Source: Glebionis coronaria
Lineage: Eukaryota; Streptophyta; Magnoliopsida; Asterales; Asteraceae
Length of the DNA: 64,000 nucleotides
Direction: 5' to 3'
Assembly: GCA_025667525.1 (NCBI GenBank)
Contig: CM046877.1
Coordinates: forward strand, 260,869,706 to 260,933,705
Shown here piece by piece: positions 1 to 10,410 of the stretch. The translations under genes were made by a program, and so were the position numbers. Positions within the stretch are counted from its first letter, which is position 1. Each line of letters opens with the position of its first letter. The notes under the pieces were generated by a model, which saw nothing but the letters and a program-made list of their open reading frames with translations, made no database searches and had not been told where the DNA came from.

Positions 1-159
1 ATAACGCAAACTTAAATCTAACTAAGGCAAACTTAAAACTAAACTAAACTAAATCTTAAACTAAGGCAAATAAACTTAAAGTGCGAGTAAGGAAAAAGGC
101 GGGAAAAAATAAAGTTTAAAATGAAAAGGCAGAAAACTAAAAACTAAGATTTCCCAATC

Positions 160-590
160 CGGAATAAACTCCTATTCGGAATAAATGCTATTCGGAATAA
201 CTGTCACCTATTCGGAAAGAATAGCCCTATTCGGAATGATTTTCTATTCGGAATGAATGCCCCTATGCGGAATAAACCTCCTATGCGGAATAATCATCTA
301 TTCGGAATAAAATCCTACTCGGAATATTGGGCCTATTCGGAAAGAACCTCCTATGCGGAATAAGGTGCCTATTCGGAAAGTTGTTCCTATTCGGAATAAA
401 TCCCTGTTCGGAATAATGCCCTTACTCGGAAAGATCAGCCTATTCGGAATATCTGTCACTTATTCGGAATAACTATTCTATTCGGAATACCAAGCCTTAC
501 TCGGAATAACACCTCTATTCGGAATATCAAGTATTCCGAATAGACCACCCAGGAAAGTCTCCCTATGCGGAATACTGGGGATCAGAAACT
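160..590 (-). repeat. TTCGGAA minisatellite in E1 3' LTR
   Basis: About 23 imperfect units of roughly 18-22 bp, each with a core like CTATTCGGAATA; variants are ATGCGG, TACTCGG and TGTTCGG. Nearly all units have one orientation, with one reversed copy (ATTCCGAATAG near 533). Spacers vary, so the motif rather than the unit length is conserved. The same array occurs in the three other E1/E3 LTRs. Confidence 0.9.
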
Positions 591-1042
591 GCACTTTTCA
601 GTAAGAAATATCCGAAGAACAAGGACAATAAGAATGCACGGATCTAATCAAAAATTAACCAAATCAACAAAAAGATTAAACCAAACTAATAACAAAAACA
701 TCTAATGAACATAAACAATCAATCCAAAATAACAAATCAAACAATAAAGATCAAGATAATCAAAACCACTTAAATAAATCAATCAAAATCAAGAACATAA
801 ACATAAACAATAACAATCAAAGAATAAGAAAGGAAGAATGAGATTAACAAGATAAAGATAAAGCTTGACAAGAATTAAAAAGAAAAACTTACTTGAATTA
901 AATGGTAATTAAGGTGCAAGACAAGGTAATTAAATGGACAAGTATTTAAATTGACAAGGTAATTAAAAGTGCAAGGTAATTAAAAGGTGGAAGGACTAAT
1001 TGTCACGATTAGCCAACAAAAACAAATGCTTAACAATCTAAA

Positions 1043-1074
1043 CTATTTATAGGGGAGGATTAAGGAAGCTTCCT
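1043..1074 (-). promoter_or_regulatory. LTR core promoter: TATA box and 12-bp palindrome
   Basis: On the minus strand TATAAATAG (1043-1051) follows the perfect palindrome AGGAAGCTTCCT (1063-1074) by 11 bp. The pair is kept in all four E1/E3 LTRs, the palindrome always upstream of the TATA box. The TATA box is the expected pol II promoter of the element. Confidence 0.65.
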
Positions 1075-1135
1075 CCCCTCCTTCATTTCTTGTTAATTGC
1101 GGGATTAAGTCCCTCCTTCATTTAGTCTTCATTAA

Positions 1136-1423
1136 TTACGTCATTAGCCCTTTTCTTCTAATCTTTCTTTTAAATTTGGACTTTAAGGACTTGTGGCTCG
1201 GGATATCTTTTGAACTCGTCTTTAATTTCTTCAATAAAATAGACTTGAGTTTCTCGACTTCTGATAAACTTCCGTCTTTTGACTTTTTCTTCGATAAATC
1301 TTCAGAATTGGCCTTGGACTTCCGTTCTTTTTCCACTTTTGACTTCTCGACTCCGTCTTTCATCTTTTTCTTCAATAAAAGCCGTGAATGCCCGTGAATT
1401 CCCGTGTTTTCTCCACTTTTCAC
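1136..1423 (-). CDS. Small Lys-rich ORF in LTR U3
   Basis: 95-residue frame starting MKSGENTGIHG and rich in Lys, Ser and Glu with KKKSKD-like repeats. It lies upstream of the TATA box, so in genomic RNA it would be in the 3' U3 part. Related frames with the same start occur in the other E1 LTR (21841-22146) and both E3 LTRs (40357-40617, 47745-48002). Indels between E1 and E3 (9 nt) and between the two E3 LTRs (3 nt) keep the frame. No known domain recognised. It could be a chance frame in purine-rich sequence. Confidence 0.3.
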   Translation of the reverse strand: MKSGENTGIHGHSRLLLKKKMKDGVEKSKVEKERKSKANSEDLSKKKSKDGSLSEVEKLKSILLKKLKTSSKDIPSHKSLKSKFKRKIRRKGLMT

Positions 1424-3196
1424 AATTTCGTCCTAAATTACAACAAAAACACAAACCGCGCATAATTCCGACATAAAAGACATAAAATACACGTTTTGGT
1501 CCGGTTATTATTGTAATTAAGTGGTAGAAAAGATGGGTGTTTACACACCTATCAAATCCCCTACACTTGACCATTGCAATGTCCTCATGCAATGCATTAG
1601 TTACAAAGCATGTTTACACTTTTCATCATAATCAATCCACGTTGGCCTTTATTAAAGAGATAGAAAATTATAAAAATGCAAAGCAAAGAAATTAAAAGCA
1701 TACCTTGGGTTTTGAAAATGTCATGAACAATCATCATCCTTAACTTTTCACTTTCTCCAAACCAAGCTTAAAAACGAGATCATTGTTATTATAAGTTAGT
1801 AAACCAACACGAACTCATGTGGGCCAGTTATTCACTTAGACTCCCTTATTCCTATGGGTATCTCTTATATTTTATTATTTGTCTTGAATGATCACGAAGA
1901 TACATCGTTTGACTTATTTCGATAATTAATTCGTCTGAAAATAAAGTGCAAAGATTTAATCAATAGTTAGCTAAAGGACCAAATCTTTTAAAACTGCTTC
2001 TCGGGATATCAAAAAGTTCATATCTTGGCATAACTTGGTTCGCGATGTGAGACCTTTCTCGGGCCGATATTTGGCAGCGACTTCATACTTCAAATCTTGA
2101 GAGACGTTCATGAAATAATGGTCTTCTCTTCATAATTGGAATTTCTTCACTTGGAATTTTTGAGAGATTCTTCATAGATGGACCACGACTTCTTCATTTT
2201 TCTCCAATCTTTATTTTGGATTTTGATATACAACGATCCGCCTCCTTTATTGACTTGGATCTATTTATCCTCATACCTTGTTAGGGTCTTTTCGGATACA
2301 CTTCTCCATGACTTTTTGGGAGTTTTTGCTTTTCGTCGTGTGTCTCGATCCTTCATATTGATTTTCGATTAAATGATTCTTCACATCACTTTTGGATCTT
2401 TAGCAACAAAACATAGCCCTCATGCCTTGTTAGGGCCTTTTCGGACTCGCCAATCTTCGCGCCCCGCTTCATAATTTATGCCTTGGCTATGAACTCTCGT
2501 CATTACCGAGCAACTTTTAAACGATCTGGGGCTAGAAGCTAAGTAACTTTTCAAATCGTACAACCTTATTTATTAGCAGATAAATTTATTAGCAAGCGAT
2601 GGGAGAATGGGCTTATAATTAACTCACATAAATTCACGAAAGAATACCGAACTTATAATTGGCTCTATCATCTCTCGTTCTCCACAGTTTAAAATCTCAA
2701 GTAATGAGACTCGTGGATACTTAGCCTATTAAATCAGAGTTTTGGGTTTTCGAGTCGCCTATAGGATCTTGCAAATTCTTAGACTCTTTCAAGTTTAGAA
2801 ATCGCATTTTAAAGTTCCCTTAATAAACGACTCTCTAGGATCAATTATATGAACTTGCGAAAAGTTCTTGTTCTTAACCCGTGAGAGTTAAGACTTTCGC
2901 GTTTTATAGCTCCCTATATAAAAGCCTAGCAAAACTTGACTTAAACACGTTAAGGATACTAGCTAGAGTAAACTCGGGTTGAGTCAAAAGATTCACAACG
3001 TTTGAAAATTAAAACCACTTATTAAACATTTATTCTAGCAAAGAAAGAAAATAACTATACAAAAGGGAAAAACTAATAGGCCAAAATAGATCAAAAATTT
3101 TGAAAAATGTCGAAAAATTGATTTTCCGGTTAAAATGAGGACAAATACAAGGAAAAGACCACTTAACTTCGATAGAAGTCCCCCTACACTTAAGAT

Positions 3197-3216
3197 AAAC
3201 ATTGTCCTCAATGTTT
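3197..3216 (-). other. Conserved hairpin AAACATTG-AGGA-CAATGTTT (E1)
   Basis: Perfect 8-bp inverted repeat with a 4-nt loop, with PPT-like CCCCTACACTT copies on both sides. The same hairpin is at 9907-9926, 29206-29225, 45940-45959 and, with a decayed stem, 61756-61775. Confidence 0.75.
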
Positions 3217-3510
3217 AAGCATGTGGGAGTAAACTCCCCTACACTTAGGACATTGTGCACGTTGTTTAAATCTCGCTAAGGAAAATACAACTAAAGAGAT
3301 TCCTATTTTAATATTGAGAAAATATAAAATAGTGAATCGAAAAGAGTTTAGGATAGAACCGGGATAAAGTAGAACACGGAATCACGGGTCGTCAAGAATC
3401 ATCAAGAGTGGATCATTGAAGCTCTAATCCCTGATTAAGAAGTGAGGAGAGGAAATAGCAATCCAAAGGGTCCCCCTACACTTATGATAAAGAAAGCGAA
3501 AAGATAGATG

Positions 3511-3569
3511 CATGGGTTGCCTCCCAAGAAGCGCTTGGTTTTTGTTAACCGAGTCGTGAGCCTGACTCG
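3511..3569 (-). other. Conserved two-hairpin motif after the coding region (E1)
   Basis: On the minus strand a CGAGTC/GACTCG stem with 8-nt loop (3569-3550) is followed by AAAAACCAAGCGCTTCTTGG and a TGGG/CCCA stem ending CCCATG (3511). The stem and most of the loop are shared with E2, E3, E4 and H. Function unknown. Confidence 0.7.
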
Positions 3570-3579
3570 ACCTTGATCA

Positions 3580-4755
3580 TCAACAGAAGTAGCATGAAAC
3601 AAATCCACCAGGGTCAAAGACATAGTTTTCATCCATCAATAAGCAAGAGCTTAAGGCGAACAAGGCAAGCCAAAAGAGAAGTGGCAGGGTTCCCTTAAGC
3701 AGTGATGGAGCATGGTGGGAGCAAGTATGAAGCGGTGCGAGCATGTCTTCAAAATTTCCAAAGATTTTTCCTTTTATTTCATCAGGTGGATACTGAGATG
3801 GCTTAAAGACTTCAATACCGGGATCGAACACCTTTTCCTTTAAGGGAAAATAACACTCAGGCTCAGCCGAGTGTGAAGAAGATCCGCAAAGAAGCACAAC
3901 CTCGTCCTCAGAAGGGGGACAAAGAGTTGTTAAATCATACGTGCAACGGATTTCGGTGTCGATCGGTTTCTTCTCCTTTGACAAAATTTTCTTCAAATCC
4001 AAAGTAGGATCAAGACGATAAGATTCAAAGTCCAAAGGAGGTGCATCACTCTCATGCGGGAAGTATGTATTGAGAAACATAGAGAAGTCTTCCTCGAATG
4101 AGTAATCGTCCAAAGTAGGATCGAGTGATGGCGGAGGATCTTCATCATGTGAAGAATCGCTCGAAAGAGTATCGGCCTCATCAAAATCATCGAATGTGGG
4201 CAGCTCGGGATACTCAGAAGTACAATCAAAATCATCCGAGTCTGAGCTAGAATCATCATCATCATAAGCATCAAAGACCGGTGGTGAATCATAAATGAGA
4301 GAAGCGTCAAAAGTAGGGGGAGAATCATCCACATTATCTTCAAAGAGTGGATTATCAGTGGAAGACTTGAATAAAGGATTATCGTAGACGGTAAAGTCAT
4401 CGAGCACATTTATCATATTCACTGATTCTCGGCCTCCAAAGGATTTTCCTGTAAGCTTCCCCATTTTAAAAACTTTAGAATCATCACCGACTCGTAAGAT
4501 TAACTCACCTTCGGCCACATCTATTAAAGCACGTCCGGTTCTCAAGAATGGCCGACCAAGTATTAAAGGAATACGAGGGTCCATTTGATAATCAACTACG
4601 ACAAAATCGACCGGGAAGGTAAATGTGCCAACTTTGATAAACACGTCTTCGGCTATACCAACGGGGTAAGCGAGAGTGCGATTAGCAAGTTCGAGAGTCA
4701 TCTTTGTTGGAATGAGGTCGGGCAATGATAGTGTTTTCCAAACACTCAGTGGCAT
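3580..4755 (-). pseudogene. E1 gag-PR, C-terminal half: protease end and acidic/hydrophobic tail
   Basis: This is the downstream half of the gag-PR gene, cut by E2 just after the protease active-site region; the upstream half is 18164-20182. The frame continues from the Met of SINLMPLSVW through the rest of the retropepsin domain (DPRIPLILGRPFL, about residue 70), a very acidic DDDSSSDSDD-type linker, and a tail with two FDPG motifs 70 residues apart. Between them lies a hydrophobic run (LLFWLALFALSSC) that could cross a membrane. The stop is at 3580. No RT follows. The piece is open throughout, so E2 is its only break here. Confidence 0.85.
4751..4755. repeat. E2 target-site duplication, left
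   Basis: GGCAT immediately before the E2 LTR (TGATAGTTG), repeated at 18159-18163. Five bases is the usual Ty3/gypsy duplication length. Confidence 0.95.
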
Positions 4756-5965
4756 TGATAGTTGTAAAATCACACTTGTTTAGGAAAAACAAGGCAATAA
4801 TATAGGGTAAGCACGACGATTTAGGAAAACCGTGTGTAAATGACCCTAAAAGTGAGTTCGTTCTCTCGAGGAGGCTAGTGCGTTGTGAATTGAATTGATT
4901 GATTATGTTTTTGGTTATTAATGAGAAGAAAAGAAGAGAAAATGACGAAGACGAAAAAAATTAGAAAAATAAGGCAAGACACTACTAGAAAGTTACGACG
5001 AAGAACGTGAAAAACACAAAATTTAAAATTTTAATCTAAAAATTCCTAAAAATTACTAAAAACTCCCAAATAATATTCTAAGGGTTTACAAAAAATTCAG
5101 ACTTGCCAAAACCTTTTAATTAATTTAATAATGACTTTTTAATGCTAATTAAAGCCCTAAAAATCACTTTTAAATATTAAAAAGCCCTAAACAAGATTTT
5201 ATAGTTTGTAAACCTCAAAAATGACCTAATTAAACTAAAAACTATTTTTAAAAATTTTAAAACCAAATTAAACTATTTTTAAACTCCTAAAAACTATTAA
5301 AATGTATTAAATCTTAAATTAATTCTAAAAATTAATTGAAAAGCCTAAAAATTATTCTACAAATGGGAAAAGTCCTAATTAATGCTATAGAATCTAGGAA
5401 AAATGAAAAAGAAATAAAAATAAAACTTTTTATTTTAATGAATAAAATAATATTAAAATAATCCAAAAAATTAAAAGTTCTTAAATAAATTCTAAAAAAT
5501 TCTCAAAAATCCTAAATATTCTATCTAGAAAGAAAATGTAAACAAAAGTTTCTAAAACCTCTTAATGAATTTTATATTAATTTTCAAAGTTTAATAAAAA
5601 AACTAAAATCAAATAAAATCAAAAATTAAAGTTTTTGAAAACTTTTTCACATGTAAACCTCAAAAATACAAATTAAAACCTAAAAATTATTTTTCCCTAA
5701 TTAAAATCTACTTTTATCTATTTTTTAATGACTTAATGAAAAACGGGTATTAAATAAATTCTAATAAATAATTAAATAAACGGAAAATTATGAAAATAGG
5801 CTAGAAAAATCTATTATGCTAATATTAATCTAAGAAAAATAAAAAGAACACAAGTCAGCTTAGAAAAAGCCCAAAATAAGCTTAAGCACCTACGGCTTTT
5901 TAATAAGCCAAGAAGTCAAAAACAGGTTAAAAGAATTAACCTTGCACCCTTGGTCAGTAAAAGAC

Positions 5966-6060
5966 CCAAGGGCGCAACGGTTAAGTATATGGTGTGTGAG
6001 TGTGGTGATGGGGGTTCGAGTCTTAGCAACCCCTTTTTTTATTTTTTATTTTTTTTCTTT
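5966..6060 (+). repeat. tRNA-like or SINE-head segment inside E2 3' LTR
   Basis: GGCGCAACGGTTAAG (5971-5985, A-box-like) and GGTTCGAGTCT (6013-6023, close to the B-box consensus GGTTCGANTCC) are about 30 bp apart and followed by a long T-rich tail. That is the layout of a tRNA-derived SINE head or a tRNA relic. It runs antisense to E2 and is duplicated in the other LTR (15603-15698). No cloverleaf can be completed by eye. Confidence 0.45.
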
Positions 6061-7428
6061 TTAACTTTTCAATCCAACTTGTGACCTTAACCAATGCTTA
6101 ATTCCAATCCAGTTACACTTTTTAACACTGAATAAGTTCAATTCCAAGTCAAAAACGTGACAGATTGTACTATGATGAACACCAAGTTCTTTTTGCTTTT
6201 TTCCTTTTCTTCACAGGTGAAACCTTCCAAGAGGGCTTGGAAGTTTGTTTTGGATTGTATGGTGTTTTTGGATCACAATGGCACCCTTGTGCTCTTTCTG
6301 AGCACAAGGAGTCAGGACACACAAGAAACAACCAAATGAGCTCACAAAACGATCACAATATGCACATACAGACCAAGCAAGTCTTTGTGACAGTTTGCTA
6401 TGTCTGGTGGTTCTAGAGCAGATTTCTAGCAGCTTATTGAGTTCTAGCTTCCCAAATTTTGCACAAGCATACACCAACTAACACTCAAGAAGTAGCACTA
6501 ACTCAATCACCCTATCTCCTAACAGAGATCCAAGATCATGCATAAAAATTCTTGAAAGATAAGTATAAAAATCCTAGCAGATTTTCAAGCTCACTTTTTC
6601 ACTTTTTAAGCACCAATCTTGTTCAAATCTTGTTCCAAAATAACTCACAACAGCTTTGTAATCTATCTTAACCTTTTATTAACCTTTTAACACACTATCA
6701 AGGCACAAATTAAATGTTCTACCCTGCTAACATCTATTGCCAAACAGCCTATTAACTTTTTGAAAACCAACTTTTTCAAAGAAAAACCTTACAAAACCTA
6801 TGAAAACTGATTCAATAGCATCTAAACATGTATAACAACTCAAAATAACACCAATCAAAGCAGATTAACACACAAATACTAAACAATCAATCAAGACCAA
6901 TCCAACTACACTTTTCTGAAATTTTTCAAAAGAAAAATGGAAGTACCTTAGATCCCTTACATCCAAGGGTCTTGTGGTTGAAAAACCACCTCCAAACCAA
7001 CTCGGGTTGGTGCAGAACAAGGATCAACAAGCAAATGCTCAACCTGTCAAAGAAAAAATCAAAAGAAACAACAAATATAATGATATTCTGTTTTCCTAAT
7101 TCTTTCTTAAAAACTTCCAAATTTTTCCAAAACTTCCTACACGTTTTAATATCACTTCTCAAGTCCAATAATCAAAGAATTTTTCCACTTTCACTTCAAA
7201 AATCTTGATTTTAGAACCTAAAAAAAACTTCTTTTAAAACAACCTTTGAAAATCTTAACACACAAATTCTTCACAAACTAAATGGAACTCAGTTTAACTT
7301 CACTAAATTTTTTTTTTTCAACTTTAAACAAACATTAAAAGGAATTATAATTGCTCCAACACAAACACCAAACTTTAATTTTATTAAAAAGGAAAATACA
7401 AAATTTTATGAAGAAAACTGGAACAAGG

Positions 7429-7457
7429 AAAATGAGGAACAGGCTCCTCATTTTATA
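7429..7457 (-). promoter_or_regulatory. E2 LTR TATA box with 10-bp inverted repeat (3' LTR)
   Basis: TATAAAA on the minus strand (7451-7457) overlaps a perfect inverted repeat, AAAATGAGGA and TCCTCATTTT separated by ACAGGC (7429-7454). The repeat would fall between the TATA box and the RNA start. Same arrangement at 17068-17096. Confidence 0.6.
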
Positions 7458-8518
7458 CTCTTCATTGGACTATTCTAGAATAACTGAATAAAAAATTACA
7501 AGCTGGAAACCCTAAATTTTGAATTCTCAATTTTGCCCTCTTGCTTCTTGACGAATCTTGGGTCAAAATGGTACCCATGTGACTTGACAGGCTGGAAATG
7601 TGATCTTGGACGTTTAAATCTTCTTGGAGGCCAAGTAGTTGCTTTTGGTCGTTGATTTTGTCGGGGTTTTTGGGTTTAGTGTGAAAGAGATGGGCAGGGG
7701 AGGTTTGGGTGAGGACCACAGGGACACGTGGAGCCTTTGTGTGAGGTGGGTTAGGTTGAGGGTTTAGTCAATTAGGGATCTGCACCTAATTAGAGGGTAT
7801 CCCTTTGTTTTGAGGTGGATTGAAACTGGAGGGTAATTAGGGTTCGTCTAGGATTAGGCTGTGTTTGATTTGTTTTTAAGTTTAAACACATTTGAAAAGG
7901 TGTTTTGGGAGGGAGTTAGGGGTTAAGTTGGGTTTGACCTGGGTTGACCTCAATTAAAAATTAACCCGGGTATGGGATGTTGGGCTTAGGGGCTTTGTTG
8001 GGCTTGGGTGTTGGATTTGCATTACCCATCCAATACTTAACGTAGTCACCTGTTAAGTTTTTGCAAAGTCAGTCCAATTTGGTTAACTCTTTCACCAACA
8101 GTCCAAAAGCAATTTCAATTCTAGTCCTTTTGGTCCTTTTTGTTAACTTTTGAACTTTTGACCAAATTCCAAGGGCATTTCTTGCATATTCTTCAATCTT
8201 CAAGGGTACTACTTGCACAATTAACATTTTGAAGGGTTAAAAGTGACAAGTTCTTCAAAGATGAGGGGTCATTTTTGCCAATTCTTCAAACTTGAGGGGT
8301 TTTTTGCAAAATCCAAACTTGGGCCCGGTTCATTGTGCGACTTCGTTTCCCGTGTTCGTTTTTGAATGATTCTTGTGTTCTTTTGCCAATTCCTCAATAT
8401 CCGTACCTAAAAATACACAAGTAACAAACACGAGCATATATTTGGTATATTTTATGATATTTTATGCATTTTAAGGCCGTTTTGGACGATGAGACCATGT
8501 ATAAAAGCAGTCTCATCA

Positions 8519-10410
8519 CTCCCCCATACTAAACCATTGCCGTGCCCTCACGCAATGCTAAGAATAAAGTATCGAAGCATCTCCAAAATTTAATTTTATG
8601 ACTTTTATTGAAATGATAACTAGCTACACACTATGATTACTACTACTTGCGTTTTAGACATAATGTATGATTTTCATCACAAAATGGGACGTTTAGGTTC
8701 ATAGAATAAGAACACGTGAATGCTTCGTTAGAAATAATTTCATCGTCCTCGATTTTCACCTTAATTCCATGCTAAGCGTGCAACGAGATCATTGTCATTA
8801 TAAGTTAGTAATGCTAACACTACTCATATGCCCTAATCACGTACTTATTCTCCCATTATTCCTAAGTTGTATCTCTTATATTTTATTATGTCTTAATGAT
8901 CACGAGGATACATCATTGACTTATGCGAAAATAGAGATTTAGGTCTAAAAATAGAGTCCTAACGGTGTAACTAAGACCATCAAATCAATAACCCCTCCTA
9001 ATAGACAACGATGTTAAAAAATTAAGTTGACAAGAAGAATCGATAAACACGGTTTTATAACGGTTTTGAACATGAGACTTATTACCAAGACTTTTATACG
9101 CCCCCTAACGGAAGGGCCTTATTATCTTTGGTTTACCTCCATCTTTTATTCAACTTCGCCATGAAGCTTTTATTATGACTTCGGTCTTGCCTTGCCTTTT
9201 ATTATCCGCCTCATCGGTGGTTTTATTAGCCAAAGACGTATATCCTCACGCTAAAGCGAATTTTGGATCTTTAAAGCTTCGAAGATTAAGGCTTGATTCA
9301 CTTTCAATTTTTCATAGATTTTAGGCCTTGTGGGGCTTCAAATTGTTTGCTAGATTTTGGTGAGCACTTGAAATCTTATTATTGGGTGAAGCTTTCGATT
9401 ATTAGGGTGCCAATACTTCAAAACCGTGACGCTGGCGATACCTTAATGTCTTCCCAATTTAATTACACGGAAGCTACTAGAAAAGACTAGAAACCCAACA
9501 ATCAAAACTAAACCGCTAAGTCAATATTTATTAAAAAAATATTTACATGCGAAGGGAGAATAAGCAAACAACGAGAACACATGAGTTTTTGAAAGAATAC
9601 GAGTACTCTACGTTTAGCATAGTAACTTATAATTAACTCTATCATTTCTCGTCCTCATTTAAGAGACTTAGCCTAATGTGTAGTTAAGGAATCAAAGCTA
9701 AGTGCTCAACACGCACGGTCGAGTCAAAATTACTCTTATTCTCGCCATCGGAAAATCTACATTCGTGTCTTAAACACTGAGAAAAATTTTAAAATTTGGC
9801 CATTTTTAGCCTTATTTTGCAAGAAAATGATAACAAAACGATAAACTTTGGAAAGCGTGAAGGTTTGGCAAGGCAAGTATCTATTCACCCCCCCATACTA
9901 AAGTTAAACATTGTCCTCAATGTTTCGAGTCTAGGGGTGCAAACACCCCCATACTAGAGACGTAGTCGAATGCCTAATCTAGCATGGAAAGGGTGTAACC
10001 AATAAGTAATAGCCGTTTATGAAGTGTGCTAAAAACCTAAGGTTAGAACATAAAAGGATATATCATGATGGATATTGGGAAAGGCCTCCATAGCAAACGA
10101 TCGAGTGCTCCCATTAAACGAACACGAGAGGCTCCAATCGTGAAGATGATGATCTAAAAGACACAATGCACAAACAACCACGGAACAAAGGTTGGAAGGG
10201 CACAAATCCCCTCACATTACTCTAATTAGAAAGCAATAATATATACATGGATAAGCATGGGTCTCCCCCACGAGGCATCTTGTTTTTGATAACCGAGTCA
10301 AAAGCTCGACTCGAATCCCCATAAATGTGATCATTTAGGGATAATCATGGTTTGGTCAATTTTTGGTGGGGCTTACATGATAAACAAGGCCCAAAAGCAC
10401 GTGAAGTACT
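8519..10410 (-). other. E2 3' noncoding region with PPT
   Basis: 1.9 kb with no credible gene. The PPT (minus GTATGGGGGAG, 8519-8529) abuts the LTR. Two further PPT-like copies (about 9888-9900 and 9946-9956) flank the AAACATTG hairpin (9907-9926). The CGAGTC hairpin is at 10294-10313 and the TGGG/CCCATG hairpin at 10256-10272. The region matches H 61349-63539. Confidence 0.8.
10256..10313 (-). other. Conserved two-hairpin motif after the coding region (E2)
   Basis: Minus strand: CGAGTC/GACTCG stem with loop GAGCTTTT (10313-10294), then a CAAAAAC spacer and a TGGG...CCCATG stem (10272-10256). Compare 3511-3569, 29525-29570, 45587-45645 and 61363-61421. Confidence 0.7.

Larger units (their letters stand above)
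1..1554 (-). repeat. E1 3' LTR (truncated by window start)
   Basis: The minus strand begins TGATAGGTGTGTAAACACC at 1554 and matches 20704-22277. About 270 bases of the LTR lie outside the window. It carries a TTCGGAA minisatellite, a TATA box and a Lys-rich U3 reading frame. Compared with the other LTR it lacks one 20-bp minisatellite unit near 300. Confidence 0.92.
1555..3579 (-). other. E1 3' noncoding region
   Basis: About 2 kb between the gag-PR stop and the 3' LTR, with no credible gene. It contains the PPT beside the LTR (1555-1568), three internal PPT-like copies (near 3180, 3237 and 3471), the AAACATTG hairpin (3197-3216), the CGAGTC hairpin (3550-3569), and a duplicated phrase around GCCTTGTTAGGGCCTTTT (2276-2293 and 2424-2441). 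It matches 45577-47613 of E3 and, in part, E4. Confidence 0.8.
4756..8518 (-). repeat. E2 3' LTR
   Basis: 3763 bp, TG...CA ends, nearly identical to 14392-18158. The first third on the plus strand (about 4980-5850) is extremely A/T-rich with degenerate CCTAAAAATT phrases. The LTR also holds a tRNA-like/SINE-like segment, the TATA box and an inverted repeat. Small frames in it recur in both LTRs only because the LTRs are copies. Confidence 0.95.

Noticed and set aside
160..590. Heat-shock elements or a CRISPR-like array
   Set aside because: Core TTC-n-GAA has one spacer base, not two; units are too short and irregular for CRISPR and the sequence is a plant LTR.
5966..6060. Functional tRNA gene
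   Set aside because: A and B boxes look plausible but no acceptor or anticodon stem can be drawn; kept only as a tRNA-like or SINE-like relic.
6157..6477. Frames in the E2 LTR, repeated at 15793-16116
   Set aside because: Duplicated with the LTR; the three overlapping frames have no recognisable protein and no conserved partner outside E2.
6926..7208. Opposing frames of about 80 residues in the E2 LTR (also 16565-16847)
   Set aside because: Phe/Lys-rich translations of A/T-rich LTR sequence on both strands; no support.
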